Assembly (NCBI GenBank): GCA_030044695.1
Contig: JASIDM010000097.1
Span: 1-8,372 of the forward strand
Source of the DNA: Thermoplasmata archaeon
GTDB taxonomy: Archaea; Thermoplasmatota; Thermoplasmata; Lutacidiplasmatales; UBA184
DNA: 8,372 bases
Reading direction: 5' to 3'
The notes below the pieces were generated by a model. The model had not been told where the DNA came from, made no database searches, and worked only from the letters and a program-made list of their open reading frames with translations. A program made the translations under genes and the position numbers. Position 1 is the stretch's first letter. Every line of letters begins with the position of its first letter. Positions 6,422-8,372 of this stretch are shown here, one piece after another.

Positions 6422-6976
6422 CTAGACGGCGTAGTCGGGAGGGACCTCGGCGACGCCGAGGGCATGGTTCGTCGCGAGGGCCAGGGCGAACAGGAGGTCG
6501 GAGAGGCGGTTCGCCCAGGCCAGGAGCTGGGGATCGACCGGTTCCTGACCGTGGAGGGTGACGAGCTCGCGCTCGGCGCGCCGGGAGATCGTCCGCGCGA
6601 CGTGCAGGGCCGCCCCGGCGGTCGCGCCCCCGGGGAGCACGAAGCTCGTCAGCGGCGGGTGGAGCGCGTCGAACTTGTCGATCTCGCGCTCCAGCCGCTC
6701 GACGTGGCGCGCCGCGATCGCCGGGCTCGGCCGCGTCGAGTTCGGAGCGCGGGCCAACTCGGCCTGCACGACGAACAGCTCGTGGCCGAGACGGCGCACG
6801 ACCTCGCGGACCTCCGGCAAGGACTCCGGGATCCAGCCGAGGGTGAGCCCCAGCCAGGAGCCGAGCTCGTCGTACGCCCCGTAGGCGCGGAGCCGGGCCG
6901 AGTCCTTCGCTACGCGCGCCCCACCGGCGAGAGCGGTCGTTCCGCGGTCGCCCGTGCGAGTGTAGAGACGCGGGAT
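6422..6976 (-). CDS. PduO-type corrinoid adenosyltransferase, apparent ATC start
   Basis: This enzyme transfers the adenosyl group of ATP to cob(I)alamin to make adenosylcobalamin. Read from 6976 the product has 184 residues, the normal family length. The N-terminus PRLYTRTGDRGTTALAGG is the ATP-binding motif, followed by RVAKDSARLRAYGAYDELGSWLG. Then come ELFVVQAELA, EREIDKFDALHPPLTSFVLPGG (about 96-117), RRAERELV (132-139) and ANRLSDLLFALA (154-165). The frame is open back to 7057 but holds no ATG, GTG or TTG before a TTG at 6820, which would delete the ATP-binding segment. The family's usual start (M-P-R-L-Y-T-R-T-G-D) falls exactly on an ATC at 6974-6976, with GGAGG seven bases upstream. 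I therefore annotate from 6976 and flag the codon as rare, misread or mutated. It is followed by the YchF-type gene 17 bp downstream. Confidence 0.88.
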   Translation of the reverse strand: MPRLYTRTGDRGTTALAGGARVAKDSARLRAYGAYDELGSWLGLTLGWIPESLPEVREVVRRLGHELFVVQAELARAPNSTRPSPAIAARHVERLEREIDKFDALHPPLTSFVLPGGATAGAALHVARTISRRAERELVTLHGQEPVDPQLLAWANRLSDLLFALALATNHALGVAEVPPDYAV

Positions 6977-7137
6977 GCTCTCGCCTCCGGCCGCCCGGGG
7001 AGCTCGTCCAAGGGAGAGCTCAATCCGTGGACAGGGCAGAATGAGATGTGTAGCACCTCATTATGCTTGGCGTCCTGACGGCACAGTCGGCAGATGAACC
7101 CGCTCCGCTCGCTCCATCCGATCCCCATCGTATCCAT
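6910..7137 (-). CDS. Possible small zinc-finger protein (CxxC-x14-CxxH)
   Basis: An open frame of 75 codons starting at an ATG 27 bp after the stop of the ribbon-helix-helix gene, with a GAGGGGT ribosome binding site (7144-7150). The N-terminal part has C16, C19, C34 and H37 in FICRLCRQ and SFCPVHG, spaced like a small zinc finger. The rest is basic and unremarkable. Its last 67 bp overlap the start of the adenosyltransferase in another frame. Its codons use more A and T at third positions (GAT, CAT, AAT, CTA, TCA, TTG) than the neighbouring genes, so it may be recently acquired, lightly expressed, or partly non-coding. I do not recognise a family. Position between two minus-strand genes and a ribosome binding site favour a real gene. 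Confidence 0.42.
   Translation of the reverse strand: MDTMGIGWSERSGFICRLCRQDAKHNEVLHISFCPVHGLSSPLDELPGRPEARASRVSTLARATAERPLSPVGRA
6984..6988 (-). promoter_or_regulatory. Ribosome binding site in front of the adenosyltransferase ATC
   Basis: The minus strand reads GGAGGCGAGAGCATC, a near-perfect anti-16S match 7 bases before the ATC codon at 6976. It supports initiation at this exact place although the codon is not ATG, GTG or TTG. Confidence 0.6.
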
Positions 7138-7164
7138 GGTGCAACCCCTCGTCGACCCCGGGAG

Positions 7165-7560
7165 CTAGCGCCGGAGGAGCTCCCGACCCTCCCGATCCGC
7201 ACGGCGTCGTCCGTCCCCTCGTTCGCGCAGCTCGCGTGCCCGGCGCCGAAGCTCCTCGAGCCCGTCGCGGTGGTTCGCGACGAGCTCCAGGAGCTCGACC
7301 TCGAGGGCGTGCTCCACGGCGCTGGCGACCGACGTGAAGTAACCGTCTTCGACGAGGACCTCGAGCTCGCGTCGCCGGGTCACGGGGATCTCCACCGTGC
7401 CGGAACGATCGACACCGGCCTCGCGCAAGAGGCTCCGCACGGCGTCGGAACGGCTCGTCAGTCCTCGGTCCGCCCGGTACCGCTCGAGCCGCTCCTCTTC
7501 CTCGGGCGTCAGTCGAACGCCGAGGAATCGGCGCGGGCTGGGTTCTCGCGCTCCGGGCAC
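7165..7560 (-). CDS. Ribbon-helix-helix (CopG/Arc-type) DNA-binding protein
   Basis: A 131-residue predicted regulator beginning at a GTG. Residues 11-49 form a typical ribbon-helix-helix unit: RFLGVRLTPEEEERLERYRA for strand and helix A, then TSRSDAVRSLLREAGV for helix B. A second similar unit follows at about 55-93 (TVEIPVTRRRELEVLVEDGY, then TSVASAVEHALEVELLEL), so one chain may hold two units. The C-terminus (about 96-131) is a highly charged helix rich in Arg and Glu. No toxin-like partner is present; the next ORF is a small zinc-finger candidate. The TATA box lies 28 bp before the GTG, giving a leaderless mRNA. GTTTAAC repeats around that TATA box are natural candidates for its own operator. 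Confidence 0.8.
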   Translation of the reverse strand: MPGAREPSPRRFLGVRLTPEEEERLERYRADRGLTSRSDAVRSLLREAGVDRSGTVEIPVTRRRELEVLVEDGYFTSVASAVEHALEVELLELVANHRDGLEELRRRARELRERGDGRRRADREGRELLRR

Positions 7561-7562
7561 TT

Positions 7563-7571
7563 CGTTTAACG
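7563..7571. promoter_or_regulatory. Palindromic repeat CGTTTAACG, candidate operator half
   Basis: An odd palindrome (CGTT, central T, AACG) lying just upstream of the predicted leaderless start of the ribbon-helix-helix gene. The same core GTTTAAC recurs at 7607-7613. Binding here would cover the transcription start region. Confidence 0.45.
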
Positions 7572-7583
7572 AGAATTGAACAT

Positions 7584-7591
7584 CTATTAAA
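7584..7591 (-). promoter_or_regulatory. TATA box of the ribbon-helix-helix operon, leaderless arrangement
   Basis: The minus strand reads TTTAATAG, in an AT-rich island of about 55 bp within G+C-rich sequence. The TATA centre is about 28 bp before the GTG start at 7560, so transcription should begin at or next to the start codon. No ribosome binding site lies in the intervening bases, as expected for a leaderless mRNA. Confidence 0.65.
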
Positions 7592-7605
7592 GGATTCTTA
7601 GCCGA

Positions 7606-7614
7606 TGTTTAACA
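7606..7614. promoter_or_regulatory. Palindromic repeat TGTTTAACA, candidate operator half
   Basis: An odd palindrome sharing the GTTTAAC core with 7564-7570, 43 bp away, on the far side of the TATA box. A weaker copy, ATTGAAC, lies at 7575-7581. The offsets of 11 and 32 bp are close to one and three helical turns, so the three sites would face roughly the same side of the DNA. Confidence 0.45.
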
Positions 7615-7791
7615 ACGGAGCGTCGCCTCCCTCGAGAGATAAGGTGGCGGGTCCGGCCTCCAACGCGAGTGTCGAGGATGCCCGGGTCGTTCGAAAACCG
7701 CACCCGCGGGCGTGAGACCCTCCGATCGCCCGGCGCGTAGGGGGTGTGGGAGGCTGGGCCCGCGCGATCGCGGCCGACGATCGGAAGCTGG

Positions 7792-7810
7792 CGGACGAGC
7801 CCATCGTCCG
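7792..7810. repeat. Inverted repeat, 7-bp stem and 5-nt loop
   Basis: CGGACGA (7792-7798) and TCGTCCG (7804-7810) pair perfectly around the loop GCCCA. No T-run follows on either strand, so this is not an obvious terminator. In G+C-rich DNA such stems occur by chance fairly often. Confidence 0.4.
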
Positions 7811-7944
7811 GCACCTTGCCGCTGGAGGGCCGACAACGCCCTTGTTGCCAACGATCGAGACGTTCGGAGACTCCTCGGGCGATCGGCCCCGCGGCTCATT
7901 GCGCGAAGCGGAGCGACGCGCCTGCGTGCTAGGGTAGCCTAGCT

Positions 7945-7958
7945 CACCGCCGGCGGTG
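7945..7958. repeat. Perfect 14-bp palindrome CACCGCCGGCGGTG
   Basis: A fully symmetric sequence with no loop, 59 bp past the stop of the aminopeptidase-like gene (minus strand). It could be a site for a dimeric protein, or part of a 3' structure; no regulator is identified. G+C richness makes chance symmetry more likely. Confidence 0.4.
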
Positions 7959-7969
7959 GCGGCGCTGGA

Positions 7970-7993
7970 TCACGGAACAGGGCTCGTCCGTGA
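7970..7993. repeat. Hairpin 3' of the aminopeptidase-like gene, 7-bp stem and 10-nt loop
   Basis: TCACGGA (7970-7976) pairs with TCCGTGA (7987-7993). On the minus strand it begins 23 bases after the stop codon at 8017, where a 3' end structure would sit. No oligo-T tract follows, so it is not a typical archaeal terminator; it may stabilise a transcript end. Confidence 0.4.
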
Positions 7994-8016
7994 CGTCGAT
8001 CGCCGAGATCGAGGGT

Positions 8017-8372
8017 CTACAGAATCCGACCGCCGGAGACGAGGCGCCGGCCGTCGACGTCGATGTCGGCCCCGGCGATCATCCCGAAGCCCCGCATCTT
8101 GGCCGTGTTGGAGCCGCCGGCGAACGTGTTGTTCCCAATGCTGATCAGCACGGCGCCCTCCTCGGTGTCCTCGGCAGGGGCGGCGGCCTTCCCCTCGGGG
8201 TTGAGCCCGATCGAGAAGTAGCTCAGGACGTCGCGGCCCCGGCCTCCCTGGGCGAACGCCGCTTCGAACTCCTTGCGGCCATCGCCGAGCGTCCTCTTGG
8301 CGAGCTTGCCGCCGACGAACGACCAGTCGGCGCCGGCGTAGCGTCGCGCCGACACGAGGTCGTAGACCGCCC
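8017..8372 (-). CDS. C-terminal part of an aminopeptidase-T-like (M29/COG2309-type) protein
   Basis: The visible 117 codons run off the right edge; the frame is open to position 8372 and the true start is outside. The segment reads GADWSFVGGKLAKRTLGDGR, then VLSYFSIGLNPEGKAA and VLISIGNNTFAGGSNTA, ending DIDVDGRRLVSGGRIL. This follows the C-terminal order of COG2309-type leucyl aminopeptidases: a gGIGxNP-like turn, a GDN/GGxN loop, then a beta hairpin ending in a DG turn. Those enzymes remove N-terminal residues with a metal centre. The usual histidine-containing segment (H-x-D type) after the GGxN loop is not seen: the stretch reads SNTAKMRGFGMI. The protein may therefore be a divergent or non-metallic relative. 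The assignment rests on pattern memory, not alignment. Confidence 0.62.
   Translation of the reverse strand, partial: AVYDLVSARRYAGADWSFVGGKLAKRTLGDGRKEFEAAFAQGGRGRDVLSYFSIGLNPEGKAAAPAEDTEEGAVLISIGNNTFAGGSNTAKMRGFGMIAGADIDVDGRRLVSGGRIL

Larger units (their letters stand above)
7615..8016. other. Gap of about 400 bp without a recognisable gene
   Basis: The stretch lies between the aminopeptidase-like gene and the promoter of the ribbon-helix-helix operon, both on the minus strand. Several short frames of 60-96 codons overlap here on both strands, but none resembles a known family and none has a convincing ribosome binding site. The gap holds three inverted repeats (listed separately). I found no tRNA T-loop with a matching stem, and no 5S, SRP or RNase P RNA signature. 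An unrecognised non-coding RNA or a decayed gene is possible. Confidence 0.4.

Noticed and set aside
4050..6425. Plus-strand open frame of 791 codons
   Set aside because: It overlaps mevalonate kinase in another frame and is antisense to the YchF-type gene; no family features.
6910..7057. Programmed -1 frameshift joining the zinc-finger frame to the adenosyltransferase
   Set aside because: The frames have the right relation for a -1 shift, but I found no canonical slippery heptamer; the ATC behind GGAGG is the simpler reading.
7686..7702. TTCGAAA resembling a tRNA T-loop
   Set aside because: The flanking five bases do not pair on either strand, and no anticodon or acceptor stem could be found.
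7587..7942. Several overlapping frames of 60-96 codons on both strands
   Set aside because: They overlap one another, have no family resemblance and no convincing ribosome binding site; likely chance openings in G+C-rich sequence.
8019..8030. ACAGAA stretch reminiscent of an RNase P RNA conserved block
   Set aside because: It lies antisense at the 3' end of the aminopeptidase-like gene, and no other RNase P RNA block is nearby.

Overview
The window is archaeal, and dense: about 70% G+C by eye, with genes abutting or overlapping. The evidence is a set of archaeal/eukaryotic-type translation genes (uL10, uL1, eL44, eS27, aIF2-alpha, Nop10), the archaeal tRNA C56 methylase Trm56, an archaeal-type mevalonate kinase, TATA boxes placed for leaderless transcripts, and GGAGG-type ribosome binding sites inside operons. 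A G+C-rich lineage of Thermoplasmatota or another euryarchaeal group is a reasonable guess. It is only a guess, because nothing here is a lineage marker. A classical mevalonate kinase argues against the Thermoplasma/Picrophilus type, which uses mevalonate-3-kinase.

Layout. (1) 1-1409, minus strand: rpl1 followed by rpl10, which runs off the left edge. (2) 1410-1578: divergent promoter region. (3) 1579-5067, plus strand: a seven-gene run, rpl44e, rps27e, eif2a, nop10, a winged-helix regulator, trm56 and mevalonate kinase. From eif2a to mevalonate kinase the joints are a 4-bp overlap, a 5-bp gap, a 38-bp overlap and a 4-bp overlap, so translational coupling is likely. (4) 5068-5207: convergent gap with no visible feature. 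(5) 5208-7560, minus strand: a probable operon reading, in transcription order, ribbon-helix-helix regulator, small zinc-finger ORF, PduO-type cobalamin adenosyltransferase, YchF/OBG-type GTPase. (6) 7561-8016: a 456-bp gap with an AT-rich promoter/operator island and a few hairpins. (7) 8017-8372, minus strand: C-terminal end of an aminopeptidase-T-like protein running off the right edge.

The left and centre form a ribosome-and-translation block with a lipid-precursor gene attached. The right part joins a predicted autoregulated DNA-binding protein to cobalamin cofactor synthesis and a ribosome-associated GTPase. The points most worth a second look are: the adenosyltransferase has no ATG/GTG/TTG where its family begins, but an ATC behind a strong ribosome binding site; a small CxxC...CxxH ORF with atypical codon use overlaps that start; and a TATA box is bracketed by GTTTAAC repeats in front of the ribbon-helix-helix gene. 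I did not see a CRISPR array, insertion sequence, tRNA or rRNA, and nothing I can call a proven new system.
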